NCBI GenBank assembly: GCA_037178855.1
Contig: JASJZC010000006.1
Coordinates: 3,596,001 to 3,660,000 of the forward strand
Length of the DNA: 64,000 bases
DNA from: Oscheius sp. JU75
Lineage: Eukaryota > Nematoda > Chromadorea > Rhabditida > Rhabditidae
Direction of reading: 5' to 3'
Within the stretch, counting starts at the first letter, position 1. Every line of letters starts with the position of its first letter. Below the pieces are notes generated by a model. It did not search any database, had not been told where the DNA came from, and saw only the letters and a program-made list of their open reading frames with translations. Shown in pieces: positions 48,611 through 59,394 of this stretch. Position numbers and translations under genes: made by a program.

Positions 48611-50510
48611 TTATTGCTTGTTAGCTGAGCTTATTTTTCTGTAGACACTTCGGTTTCGATGCAAGAAAAAGAGCAGAGGTGGAAACGTGAGCAAGAGGAA
48701 TAGATAGGCTGTAGGAGGAGAGTAGCGAAAGGCGTAGGGGAGAGTTGCCTGGAATAGACCGTCAACCAAAAGAGAGACCAAGCTCGTGATCTGAAATTTC
48801 CTTACGGAGATTTCTCTATTTTCCACCTGAGTCATGGCCACGAGAGCTTTGTGTGGAGTGATCTCACACATGATTAATGGTAGAAGAACAATCCCACCGA
48901 AACAGCTGGAGAGACCACTGCAGATGTCTCCGAGGATACCTGAACACAAGTTGCTTCCTAGAAAGAACGTTACCAGTCGTTCTGGAGAACCAAGAAGCTC
49001 CAAGGAACTGTACTGTCATCATGCCTGTAAAGATGAGACCCGACCAAAAGAGCCTAAAATGATAGTTGTTGAAAAATTTGGGCAGATTACATTATATAGT
49101 TGCTGACAAGGATCGAAAAAAAGGTTCCTTTGCTCTTAATGAGTTTGACTGAGAGCAGGTAAATGGGGAGGAAGATAACTCGTTGTATGCTCCCAATGGT
49201 CATAATCTGGAAAAGTTTAGCTATTGCAGCGGAACAAGCGAGAATCTCTTACCGTTTCTACTCCAAAGCCCAATGTCTGATGTAGACGAGTGAAGAAGGA
49301 CAGTTCGACCGCCTTTGGGGAACAGTCGTAGAAAAATCCCAGAGCCAGCATGATTAGAAGGACTTTTCTATACTTCCTCTCCCTGAGAACATTCGTCGTC
49401 TTGATCTCTTCCTCCACGCCCTCATGGACTATCAAAGGTTTTGTCTCAGGTCTTAAAAAGACATCCGGATCGATTGTGCCATAAGTGATGGTCCTAGCCC
49501 TCTGCTTCTTCATATCTTTATGTGGATTTGGCAAAAAATGGAGGTAGAGAGTCGGTACGAAAGAAGTGAGGAATGCAGTGATGGGGATGTAGAACCAGGT
49601 TGTCGACGAGCCAAAGAGGATCGGACGGCTAAGATTCATCATAACTAGTCGACCGAGAGTGTCTCCTATGCATATTAAGACTGCGAAGTAGACTGAAAGT
49701 TTCTAGGATATGCGTGTCGAAGACTTTGGATTCGATCCGCGAATGATAGCAGGTAGGGAGGATCTTAATCTCATCCTGATCGCTACAGTAATCGTGGCGG
49801 GACCCACGGAGGCGCGGGGATTCAAGTACATGATATTACAACAGGAAGAACGAGTTTGCTTTCTAGTAGGACTACCAGAAAGCAAATTCACTCCCTAGGA
49901 ATGCGTCGTCACCCTTTGTCGGATTAGAGTCTCCAATTCATACCTACCCAGAACGGAAACAAGCCCGCTGCAGTCATCGTGTTAAATTTTCTGCACTCAC
50001 CTTTGTACGAGGAAGCAATCTCATTCAAGTAAAAGATAGCTGCCTGAGCACCGAAGATGACAATCATTCCGTGAAACAGCCATGAGAGAATGAAGGCCTC
50101 GAAGGAGGGTAAAAAGTAGGCCGCTAGTTGTAAGGCTGAGACGCTGGTGATGAATATCAATCTGGAACAGAGAATCCCTTTTGAGCAGTCACAAACCTTA
50201 AGTAGACACTGACAAACTTGCTCCCCTTCGATTCCAACAACGGTGTGAGAAAAATGATTCCGATCAAGCGGCCGACAGTGGATGACACTAGAGAAGCCGA
50301 CCAGATTGTGGACATCCTGAACTGTGTAAGAAAATTTTTATGAAATTACCCAAATGATCCCAAATAGGGTCCGTAATGCTGATGAAAAGAACTGTTGAAC
50401 ATCTCTTCCATGACTTGAGGCATATTGGAGAACAGGGCATAGTGCAGAATGAGGGAAACGTTAGTCAGAACAAAACAGATCACGGCGAGGAGAAAGGTCA
50501 GGCGCTTCAT
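48611..50510 (-). CDS. MFS-type membrane transporter, copy B
   Basis: Intact paralogue of copy A. It starts MKRLTFLLAVICFVLTNVSL; later segments are LIFITSVSALQLAAYFLPSF, GAQAAIFYLNEIASSYKG, WFYIPITAFLTSFVPTLYL, RTITYGTIDPDVFLRPETK (cytoplasmic loop), LGFFYDCSPKAVELSFFTRL and YAFRYSPPTAYLFLLLTFPP, ending ISSANKQ at the TAA at 48611. The ITYG and HQTLGF..TV blocks are shared with copies A and C. About ten exons with short introns; one intron (about 49700-50000) contains a tRNA-like insert near 49710-49760. The transported substrate is unknown. Confidence 0.78.
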
Positions 50511-50707
50511 TTTGCACAAGAACGATAAGAAAGAAGAAAAGAGACGGCTGTCCGGATAAGAAAAAAGTGCGATGGCAGGATTTTCAATTCTTTGAACAAG
50601 GATTTACTTGTTTTCCATTGGCGCTGAGAGGATATCCATCAAGTTTAATTCTCACCCGGCCGTCATAAGTCTCAGCCGTACCTACTCAGCATCCAAGTAC
50701 TTCTTTA

Positions 50708-51800
50708 TTACCTGTTAACTGAGCTAATATTTCTGTAGACACCCTGATTTCGATGCAAGAAAAAGTGCAGAGGTGGAAAAGTGAGTAACAGGAAGAGATA
50801 GGCGGAGGGAGGGGAGTAGTTAAAGGTATAGGGTAGAGCTGCTTGGAAAAGGCCATCAGAAAGGAGTGAAACCAAGCTCGTCATCTGAAAGTAACATTCA
50901 GAGCTTACTTATGTTTCCTACTTGAGTCATAGCCATGAGGGCTCTCGGTGGAGTGATCTCACACATGACCAATGGCAAGAGAACAATCTCGCCGAAACAG
51001 CTGGAGAGACCACTGCAGACGTCTCCGCCTAAAATTTGATCTTGCGATCAAAGCAGGGTAAGTTACAGTATACAATAACTGAGAAGAATAGAAGACAGTT
51101 TCTTTGATCTTTATGAGCTTGGCAAAAAGCAGGTAAATGGGTAGAAAGATGACTCGTTGGATACTCCCAATGGTCATAATCTGAAGAAAGAGTATTTTAG
51201 CTCATTAGACTCTTACCGTATCAACATCGAAGCCCAGTGTCTGATGCAGCCGAGTGAAAAAAGATTCTTCGATCGTCTTCGGTGAACAGTCGTAGAAAAA
51301 GCCAAGTGTTAGCAGAATTTTTCTGAACTTGCTCTCCCTAAGAACGTTCTTCGACTTGACTTCTTCCACGCCTTCTCCGTGAATTAACAACGATTTTGTA
51401 TCTGATTTCAACAAAGTATCAGGATTAACTGAGCCATAAGCGATGGTCCTTGTTCGCTCCTTACTCATCCCCCTATGTGGATTTGATATAAAAGACTGTA
51501 AGACTAGGGCTCCGATCCTCAATGTACTAACGCACCTTTGTATGAGGAAGCAACCTCATTCAAGTTAAAGACGGCTGCCTGACCACTGACGTATGCAATC
51601 ATCCCTTGAAATAGCCACGAGAGAATAAAGCCTCGAAGGAGGGTAAAAAGTAGGCCACGAATTGTATGGCCGATATAATTGTTACAAGAAAAAATCTGGA
51701 AGACCGATAAGAAAGAGAACAGCGACGGTCAGAAGGAACGGATAAGGAAAAGATAGCAATCGTACGATCAGGCTCTTTTGATTTTTTCAACGATCACGTC
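50708..51800 (-). pseudogene. MFS-type transporter, copy C (broken duplicate)
   Basis: Closest to copy B at base level. Intact-looking pieces are VTIISAIQFVAYFLPSFEA, RTIAYGSVNPDTLLKSDTK, LGFFYDCSPKTIEESFFTRL and LFLLLTFPPLHFFLHRNQ. It is broken in at least three ways. The first exon, with the start and TM1, is absent. A one-base deletion in FEAF (near 51630, AATAAAGCCTC against AATGAAGGCCTC in copy B) shifts the frame. The exon encoding the MNLSRP...FLTSFVP membrane segments is missing, with ALVLQSFISNPHRGM joined directly. It is therefore a recent tandem pseudogene. Confidence 0.8.
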
Positions 51801-52204
51801 TCATAATAATTTATGACCCCCTAAAAATTTTTTGTTTCCTATCAATATCGAAACGTCACCAAACTTTGGGGGAAAGTAGGTTACATTGGGTCCACCGGCT
51901 ACATTCGACGTTCATTGGATTGTTCGGTCAAAAATTTTGACATGTGGCTGCTCATACGTGGAGTTTTTAAGGGCTTCCAGAAGGTTCTAGAGCGTTCTGG
52001 AAAACATTCTATACCCTCTTCTCGTTGCCATATCTGTTCCGTAAAAGAGATAGAGAAGAACATAGGAAGGATGCTGGAAAGGATAGATTAGTTGCAGAGA
52101 CTAGCAGAGAGGACAAGATGATTTGGAATATAGACATTACAAGTAACATAAAGTTCATTTATCGACATGATATACAGACACGAGACAACTTCTCATGGTT
52201 ACAG
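51801..52204. other. Intergenic region with a heat-shock-element array
   Basis: Upstream of the MFS pseudogene and downstream of a lectin-type gene. Apart from the heat-shock-like motif at 51975-52002 I see no feature; the open frame at 52025-52234 (plus) is an antisense shadow. Confidence 0.5.
51975..52002. promoter_or_regulatory. Heat-shock element array (six alternating 5-bp units)
   Basis: Six consecutive 5-bp units alternate TTC and GAA with two-base spacers; only the fourth unit deviates (GAG for GAA). Another TTC follows at about 52007. This is the recognition pattern of trimeric HSF-1 and is far longer than chance would give. The nearest gene start is that of the broken MFS copy C, about 200 bases away, so its present target is unclear. 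Confidence 0.7.
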
Positions 52205-53983
52205 TCACTTCTTGACACACTTGGGCATCTCTGACACGTATTTGCCTTTTGTAAGATCGCATCTTCTAACAGCCGATCCAGTCATCTGGTAGCCTTCGAA
52301 GCATTCGTATGTCGTTTGATCTTCGCTGGTTCGGAGAATTCTTCCAGCCTCAGGGATCCCCGGACTTTGACACAGGATTGGGATCGAGTCTGAAAGTGGA
52401 CTCCTATTCAGGAAGTGAGGTAGACAAACCCAGTTGACAAGCAAATTGCAGTTGTTTCGTCTTGTTCTGAAGGATCAAGGCCGGTTTGTACATTCCGTTG
52501 TTCTGATCGATAAATTTGAACGAGACTGCCATCCCATCTTTGGGCTTTTTGGGTAGAGGGAAGCCGGAGAAGGCTGTCTGGTCGAAAGAGGCTCCGGACT
52601 GCCAACGCCAGGCGCCGTTGCTGAAGGAAAGGCCTGAAAAAAAATAGTTTTTTCTTGTCAAGAAACTATCTACCAATCCAAAGCTCCGAATACTTGGCAT
52701 GTTCGAGGATAGCCAGAGACTCGGGTCTACTGACTTCCAGAAGTTTCCCGCCAAAATCATTGCAGCTCTTCTTGGCCACTTCGAAGCTCTCCATTCTGTA
52801 GCTCGTGACCACCCGTTGAGCAGTGTTTTCGGACAGGAAATATTCATTGAAAGCGAAATTGAACTTGGGACTGCCTAAACCACAGAAGTTGTTATATTGA
52901 ACCCCTTGTACCAATCTGTGCATAAACTGCTGCTCTGTCCATCTTCATGGCCACCGGACTCGTGATCTTGACCCGATTAACCGCCTTATGAGAACAGGAT
53001 TCAATGGAGACATAATTTCCAGACGGAGTGCTAATATCGGTTTGACCATTGTAGGAGCATTTCTTGCTCATTCCCTTCTTTGAAAACAATTCCACATCTA
53101 CGGTGTAGAACGATTTCTGGGTATGAAATTGGAGACTAAGAGCCTCTACATCGAAGTCGCCCAGCAGGTGGGCTTCCCTGGAATGGGTATTGCTGAGCAA
53201 GATATAGACAACATACCATGAGGTGGAGGAGAAACATCCACCTGTCAGACTCCTTGTGAAGGAACAGTTCGACTGAAAAGACTCTTTATAGGCTATTGGG
53301 AATACGTTCTAGTCTGGGAGCCGTCTCTTTTGTCTATGGTTTCAAACAAGGCGTGTGATTCAGTTTCTGACTACCAAGACAGCCGCTATCTTTCCCATGC
53401 CGTATCGGCAAGTGAAGAGACTTTCAACATACTGTAACTGGAAATGTGCCCGACCTCATACCATTTAGGCAGTGCCAGAGCCAAGTATTCTCCGTATTGT
53501 CTCATCCTTGTTAGTTTTATCTATTTGGAAAACAAGTGATATCATCCAGGGGAAAAGGTTATGTCAGGTGAGGCGGTGTATCTTTTCTAGGCATTAATAG
53601 ACTGAAATCCTGTCAGTTTTTTTTAACCTAACATTGAGTCTTCCTTCCCATTCAAACTCGCACGACTCTCACCTGCTTCCAGAGCAACTTTGCTGCGATA
53701 TCCTTTCCACATCGGTTGGGGGCCCCATCCCATTTCCCAGTACCTTGACATTGTCTGTAAGCACTGTATTCAGAAATGTCTCTACCGTTGCATCTGAAAA
53801 AAGAACATGATATCTCTTTTCATTTTCAACAAACCGCTGATTGATCGCTGCGTCCTTTGGATAGAAGCTGACAAAAAGATTGGAATGATCCTGATTCTCG
53901 AGATATCCTCCATCAGGGGTTTGAGGACTTGGACACTCAATAGCGAGAGAAATTGAGAGCGATGACAAGAAGAAGATGACCAT
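52205..53983 (-). CDS. Secreted sushi / galactose-binding-like / C-type lectin / sushi protein D
   Basis: Signal peptide MVIFFLSSLSISLAIE, then a sushi-like module (ECPSPQTPDGGYL..., CNGRDISEYSAY, QGTGKWDGAPNRCGK). A large intron follows. Next is a galactose-binding-like beta region (LLGDFDVEALSLQFHTQKSF, SYNGQTDISTPSGNYVSIES). A C-type lectin domain follows (FEVAKKSCNDFGGKLLEVSR; WIG; FSNGAWRWQSGASFDQTAFS; FACQLDS), and a second sushi module ends the protein (GIPEAGRILRTSEDQTTYEC, TGKYVSEMPKCVKK). An extra intron of ~40 nt within FACQL/DS is absent in paralogues E and F. It is one of three tandem paralogues on this strand. A role in microbe recognition or surface binding is inferred from the domains. 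Confidence 0.78.
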
Positions 53984-54617
53984 GAATCCGTGTTCAGGGC
54001 AGAGAACCGGCCGCTTTTATAGACAGAGGCGGTTGTTCAGCCGGTGTGGAGCCGTTGTTTGTGCTGAGGCTATTTTAGAGGAGAGATAGTTTGTACAAAG
54101 CGTTGGCCCCGAAACACGCAATACCCTTTTTTTCGGTTGGACCATGTTCTTAGATGAAAGAAGAGGCCAGTCTGGAGCAAACTATGCACAAATATTGGTA
54201 ATGAGACTGCATAGTAAGCAAATACATACAGCTTCATTGCTTGACTTGTTTGTAAGTACACACCTGTTTCTTGAACGCTAGAGAACTTCTTTAGTTTTGT
54301 GATGCTCTTCAATGTTGTAGCCTTTAACTTGCTCTGCAACTTTGCAGAACATTGGTGAAGGCGAAAACGTCTTGTTGAACGCGAACGATTAGGTCAAAAT
54401 GAGAGGTGCGTAGCGCCACGACCACAGTAGGCAAAAGCCAAAACTTAATTGAAGTCCTGTAGCAATTGAAAATTTGAAACAAAGTTTTGTTGAAAACAAA
54501 ACAAGTAAACAAAGTAACTAGCTCGGAGCAGAGTCCATTCTACCGTCGGCTGCTCTCTTTGCAAGGTTCGTCCATTCCAGCCCTCTCCAAAAATACTTTC
54601 AGCCTCTACTTATAGAA
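53984..54617. other. Divergent upstream region between lectin gene D and PTP gene
   Basis: Contains a short tRNA/repeat-like fragment near 54405-54435 (GTGCGTAGCGCCACGACCAC) and otherwise no features. Confidence 0.4.
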
Positions 54618-56279
54618 ATGAAGGTGGACAAGAAGAAGAAGAAGAAGAGGTCAAAGAGCCAGGAAAAGGGCGGCAGCGGAGCAGGTCTGAAGAGATCGAA
54701 GAATCTGAAGAAGAAGACGAAGCATGTCTCGAAAGGAAGCACGGACGAATCGAAGATCAGCAAGTCGAGACAGAAAAAGGGCGGCCATCATGGAGAGAAG
54801 AAGAGGTCCAGCCACCGATCGAAGCCGCTGGCCCCGCCGACAGACGAGAATCTGGATGGAATCGTTTTAGTCAAGGATCGCAACAAAAAGGAGAAGCAGC
54901 ATCTGTTGAAGAAGATGGGCAGTCAGCTGGGAGTCTCGAAGTCGCAGCCTGTCAAGAAAGTTCCCTGGAAGGTTCCATCGACTCCGGGTCCGGCTGAGCG
55001 CTCTCTGGAAAATGTCCACATCAATCCGGTGAGAAGTCTCGAGCTTCATCTGCCCGACATCCTTGGACCGAAGAAGGCGTCCTTCGATGCCAAGACTCCG
55101 ATGGCTGGAGGAGACCAGATGGGACAGAAGAGGGACTCGATGCCCAGTCTTCCCAAAGGTTAGTTATTTTCCAGATCAGTTCCAGCAGAAGGTTTAGCAA
55201 AGACGGACGATCAGGTCAAGTTCAAGTCGAACTACCCGGTCCAGTTTGCCAAGGCGCCACAAGGCAGGGAAACATTCACTTTCGAAGAGGACGAGCCGAA
55301 GAGGAAGGAAAAGTCGGAGAAGAATGATGATCTGACGCGAAAGGAAGTGTCGGAGAAGGAGAAGCAGCTGACGAAGGAGGAGAAGACAACCAAGTGGCGC
55401 AGCTATGCCGAGAAGATGCTGGAAGGCGGTGTCGAGGCAATTGCCAAGGATTTCCGTCAAGTCAAAGGCTATCTCCCGCCGGCTGCCACCAGAGCTGCTT
55501 TCGATGCCTATCCGACCGAGAATCGCTTCGAGGACTGCGTATGTATCGACTATACGAGAGTCACGGTCAAGGATCGACAGGACTACCTCCATGCGAGCTG
55601 GGTCGAACTAGACAAGACGAAGAAGATGATTCTGACGCAGCTGCCTCTGGTCCATACGGCTTCCAAGTTCTGGCAGATGGTCCTGGAACAGCAGACGCAG
55701 GCCATTCTTGTCTTCCTTACCCACTTCGAGTACGAGCACTTCAAAGCCGACGCGACCTTCCCGGAACAGCAGGACTTTCTCCACTTTGAGGACAGACACA
55801 TCCGTGTCGGAGAGTTCAAACGAGTCAAGGTGGCCGCCAATTGGACTCTTCGTATTCTCACGATCACCAACGGCGACAAGAAGCGCTATCTGCATGTGCA
55901 TCACTATTCGGGCTGGATGCATGGACAGGAGCTGAAGAACTACATGGATCTCTGGAGGATTCAGTCCGTCTTCCGTCGCTACAAGGAGCCAGTCGTGGTG
56001 ATGAGTCTGTCCGGCTGCGGTCGAGCCGGCACCTATGCAGCCTTCGAGATGGCCCATATTCGTCTGCATGCGGACACGGGCTCGGACAGGCTCAACATGG
56101 TCGATGTCATTCAGCAGGTGAGGAACGGACGGATGCATGCTGTGCAGCGAGCCTCGCAAGTCAGGACCATCCATCTGGCTCTACTCGACCATGTGCTCAA
56201 CAACGGCTTCCTCAGGGTACTGTCCGACAAGAAAAAGAGCAACTGGGTGGAGATGAAGAAGCCCGTCGTCGACAAGTAG
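54618..56279 (+). CDS. Protein tyrosine phosphatase-like protein, probably catalytically dead
   Basis: Two exons with a 39-nt intron (55159-55197). The N-terminus is a long Lys/Arg/Ser-rich region (MKVDKKKKKKRSKSQEKGG). The PTP domain shows TKWRSYAEKMLEGGVEAIAK, DCVCIDYTRVTVKDRQDYLH, MILTQLPLVHTASKFWQMVL and YEHFKADATF. The WPD loop reads HYSGWMHGQEL and the P-loop reads VVMSLSGCGRAGTY: the catalytic Cys of HCxxGxxR is Ser (with His to Met) and the WPD Asp is His. It cannot catalyse dephosphorylation by the usual mechanism and may be a phosphotyrosine-binding scaffold. Many nematode PTPs of this class are male-germline genes. An inverted, internally deleted copy lies at 57245-57444. Confidence 0.9.
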
Positions 56280-56540
56280 ACGCCATGGGAAAAGCTGACA
56301 AAAATAAAATCTGCTCGTTCGGTATGTTCTCTTTCTTTTTCTTTGTCGGTATTGGATAAGAGACAGGAAAACTGTACTAGGAGAACCGGCGAATTCAGGA
56401 ATCTAGGAGCCTCTGAATTAACGGTCATGCATAGGAGATAGGGATTGTTGCCAGAAGAAGCTAGGATTCAAAATTGACCAGTTTATGGAAAAGAAAGTCC
56501 ATTACATACAGACAACAGATGACCCTAACTCAATTCTCCT

Positions 56541-56828
56541 TTATACCCTTGGGTATTTCCGTCCAAACGAGGTTTCTGACCACATCGTTGGCACGTCGGC
56601 ATCTTCCTGACACACTTTATATCCGGACATATGGCCACCAAAATATGAAACTTGTTGAACACCTAAACGTGTAATGTGAATACCGAAACACTTGACACGG
56701 TGCAGATAAAGTCGAATTAGTCTTGTAGTAATCGAGATTTCCTCTGCAATCTCCACTTGTACCATCAAGATAGCCAGGATAGGCTGGTAACAAGCTGGTA
56801 ACAAGGCTAAAGCGACGTGGATGAACAT
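56541..56828 (-). pseudogene. Fragment of the lectin/sushi family (first two exons only)
   Basis: Starts MFIHVALALLPAC, matching the signal peptides of genes E and F, but the frame shifts after a short internal duplication (TTACCAGC twice). In the shifted frames it gives AYPGYLDGTSGDCRGN, DYYKTNSTLSA and YKVCQEDADVPT, equivalents of the first sushi module of E and F. No later domains follow. It is a remnant of a fourth copy. Confidence 0.75.
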
Positions 56829-57244
56829 GTAAATAGTTTGTTCTATGGTTTTTTATGGGGGTCAAAGCCCATACATTTAAACAGGAGGCTATTCGTTAAT
56901 GACGAGAGGTCGTTATTTGTGGATTCAGCTGATTTAAAGCTCTACAGGGTTATCAAGAAGACGAGAGCAATACGAATGGTAGAAGAAACTGTGAAGAGGT
57001 GAAAGGAAAACTGAGTCAGGGGTATGTGTTGTCTGTACATATTAGGTGTCATTGAAATAAACTGGTCGATTTCAAACGCTAGCATCTTCAGCCAACTATC
57101 CCTACCTCACATGGTCCACCGGTAGTATAGAGGCCTTTTCACTCTGGCTGTCTTTCCCCCCTCCCCTCTCTATCTAACTCTCTAGCACATCCTTCCTTAC
57201 TATCTCCTAGACTTGTCCCAGTACCAACAAAAAATGCGTTAGAG

Positions 57245-57444
57245 AACATATCGAACGAGCAGATTTTATTCTTGTAGTCCCATGGCGTCAACTCGTTGAC
57301 GACGGGCTTCTTCATCTCCTCCCAGTTGCTCTTTTTCTTGTCGGGCAGGCCCCTGAGGAATCACCTTGACACCGGCTTCTCGGCATAGCTGCACCACTTG
57401 GTCGTCTTCTCCTCCTTCGCCAGCTGCTTCTTCTTCTCCGACTC
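57245..57444 (-). pseudogene. Inverted, internally deleted copy of the PTP gene
   Basis: On the minus strand it reads KKQLAKEEKTTKW.SYAEK, then jumps directly to FLRGLPDKKKSNW and MKKPVVNEL, so the whole phosphatase core is deleted between the two. A stop (TGA) follows the junction. Similarity with the parent continues into the 3' flank (ATAAAATCTGCTCGTTCG). The parent is the plus-strand gene ending at 56279, so this is a nearby inverted duplicate. Confidence 0.8.
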
Positions 57445-57559
57445 ATAAAGAATGACTCACCTTTAAGAAGACTGTGCTCCGAGTTCTTCTTATCTCATCT
57501 GGTCGCGTTCAGTCATTACCGCCTTTGCATCTTCAGTTGTAGAACCCTTAGCTTTAGAT

Positions 57560-57744
57560 CTTTGGCTTGGGGTAGTTGATCTCGAGCCGCCTTTCATCTC
57601 ATATGCAAGCCCTTCTTCAGAGCAGATCTATTTGTTCAGATCTGAATCGAAAGTTTAGAGGATACAGTTGACAACGGACTAACCCTCGATTCGAAAATCT
57701 ACGGCCTAGGGTAGTTGATCTCGGGCCGCCTTTCATCCCGTAGG
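57560..57744. repeat. Direct repeat of about 40 bp
   Basis: GGGTAGTTGATCTCGAGCCG with CCTTTCATCTC occurs at about 57570-57600 and again with a few changes (GATCTCGGGCCGCCTTTCAT) at about 57714-57742, about 145 bases apart. It may be the ends of a small insertion. Confidence 0.6.
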
Positions 57745-58085
57745 AGCGACTGTCCAATTCCGTTCGTTCCAGATCACAATCACATCTGTTGATAGTAGGC
57801 AGTGAACAAAACAAGTGTTTTTGAAAAATCAGCACATTCTATTTTAAAGGCGAATTGACGCAGTGGCAGATGGCCCTAGCATCAATACAAAGGTTCCAAA
57901 CTCGATCCCAGGCTGACCCAAACAAAGACCTCTTTATCCTTCTCGAAAGTGACTCTTACGCTAGCAATACTACTTAAAGCGAGACTTTGCGAGATACTTT
58001 CTCGCAAAAGATAGATGAGATCAACTGCAATGGAGCCAGGAATAGTTAATCACATATGTACAAACACGATAATTCAAAAATAATT

Positions 58086-59394
58086 TCAATCCGCCTTCAC
58101 ACACTCGGGTATCTCTGTCTCTTGGTGTCCAGTCTTCATGTTACACTTCCTTATAGCCATTCCTATCATCCTGTACCCATTGAAGCATTCGTATTCAGTT
58201 TGCTCCGCACTTGTCCGTATGATTCTTCCAGCTTCCGGGGCTCCAGGGCTCAGGCATCTTTGTGGAAGAGAGTCAAGTCTGCAGGCGAATCCTTTTGGTT
58301 TGTTCGGACCAGTTTCTTCAGTTTGATATCGTAAGATATAGACAATCCCTTTTTAGCATTCCTGTAGATCGGGAACTTTGCGAATAGTTTTTGGTCAAAA
58401 AGTTTTCCAGATTCCCACATCCAGGTGTTGTTTGTGGCGGAGAGACCTAAAGTAATGTGAGTTTCTTTTGCATAACCCACCTATCCAGATCCGAGGAGGC
58501 TTATAGATGTGTTGCATGTATTCCAAAGTTTCTGGATCAAAAGCCTCCAACAGTCGTCCACCGAATGAAACACATTTCTGTCGAGCCTCTGTGAAGTTCT
58601 TTTTCTCTTTCACGTCGCTGACAACAATTCTAGAAAACCGATTGTCAGTTTTGCTATATGGAGCCGAGTCATTGTACAACGGAGGCCCTAAACAGTCACA
58701 GGGTTTTCTCGAAGACTTTGACTCACCGGAAAAGGATAACAATCTGAAACCCCACAAAGAAAAGGGAGCCAAGTTTGAGATTATCATTCGAGCCACGTTG
58801 TTCAAACGAACTTGGGCGCTGACTTTTCCATCTGCTGAGCGAATAACCGTGCGGACCCATTCTCCAGTTCGTGAGATGAGTTCGACAGTGTAGTTGGTAG
58901 GTTCGAGTTGGATCGTACTGTAGAAGCGGAAGGCTTCCACATTAGGATAGGAAACCACTTCCAGAGCAAGTCTACTATAACTAACTGCTCTTTCTTGTAA
59001 TAATAATGTTACTAAGATGTAGATTGATTACAAGAGGCTTTCCCGCAGGTGTCGTTTGCCTAAAGGAAAGGTTTGGAAGCTAATGAAAGATCGAACCGAT
59101 TTCCAGACGAGATTTCTAGCCACATCGTTGGCGCAGCGAGTGAACACTCCCTTCCAGGTACCGTCTTCTTGACACAGTTTATCGGGCTCAATAAAACTCA
59201 TCTCTTCCGATAGACATTTCAAACTGCTGTCTATATATTATTTGAACCCTGCACCTTGCATGGAGTGTCGAATTGACCTGGTAGTAGCTGAGATATCCTC
59301 AGGGATCTCGATGCGTCCCATCCGGATAGCCAGGGTAAACACATTCTGCAGTCGACAGAACCGGGAACAAGGAGAAGACGAGAAGAATGAACAT
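58086..59394 (-). pseudogene. Secreted sushi / galactose-binding-like / C-type lectin / sushi gene E with an in-frame stop
   Basis: Paralogue of D and F. Exon 1 begins MFILLVFSLFPVLSTAECVY (signal peptide), but codon 32 is TGA (59299-59301) at a position that is open in gene F. Everything downstream is intact: the first sushi module (DKLCQEDGTWKGVFTRCAND), the galactose-binding-like part (EVVSYPNVEAFRFYSTIQLE), the C-type lectin (FTEARQKCVSFGGRLLEAFD, NNTWMWESGKLFDQKLFAKF), and the last sushi module (GYRMIGMAIRKCNM) ending CVKAD. Splice sites are normal. Either the gene is a very recent pseudogene, the TGA is a sequencing error or polymorphism, or translation reads through. Confidence 0.7.

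Larger units (their letters stand above)
56280..58085. other. Pseudogene- and repeat-rich intergenic region
   Basis: Holds a decayed lectin-gene fragment (56541-56828), an inverted PTP remnant (57245-57444), a 40-bp direct repeat (about 57560-57600 and 57704-57744), and a tRNA-like fragment at about 57850-57915 (GACGCAGTGG ... CTCGATCCC). No intact gene is seen. Confidence 0.6.

Noticed and set aside
55347..56359. Overlapping plus-strand ORFs in the PTP region
   Set aside because: They are alternative frames of the PTP coding exon, which has a long open frame and conserved motifs.
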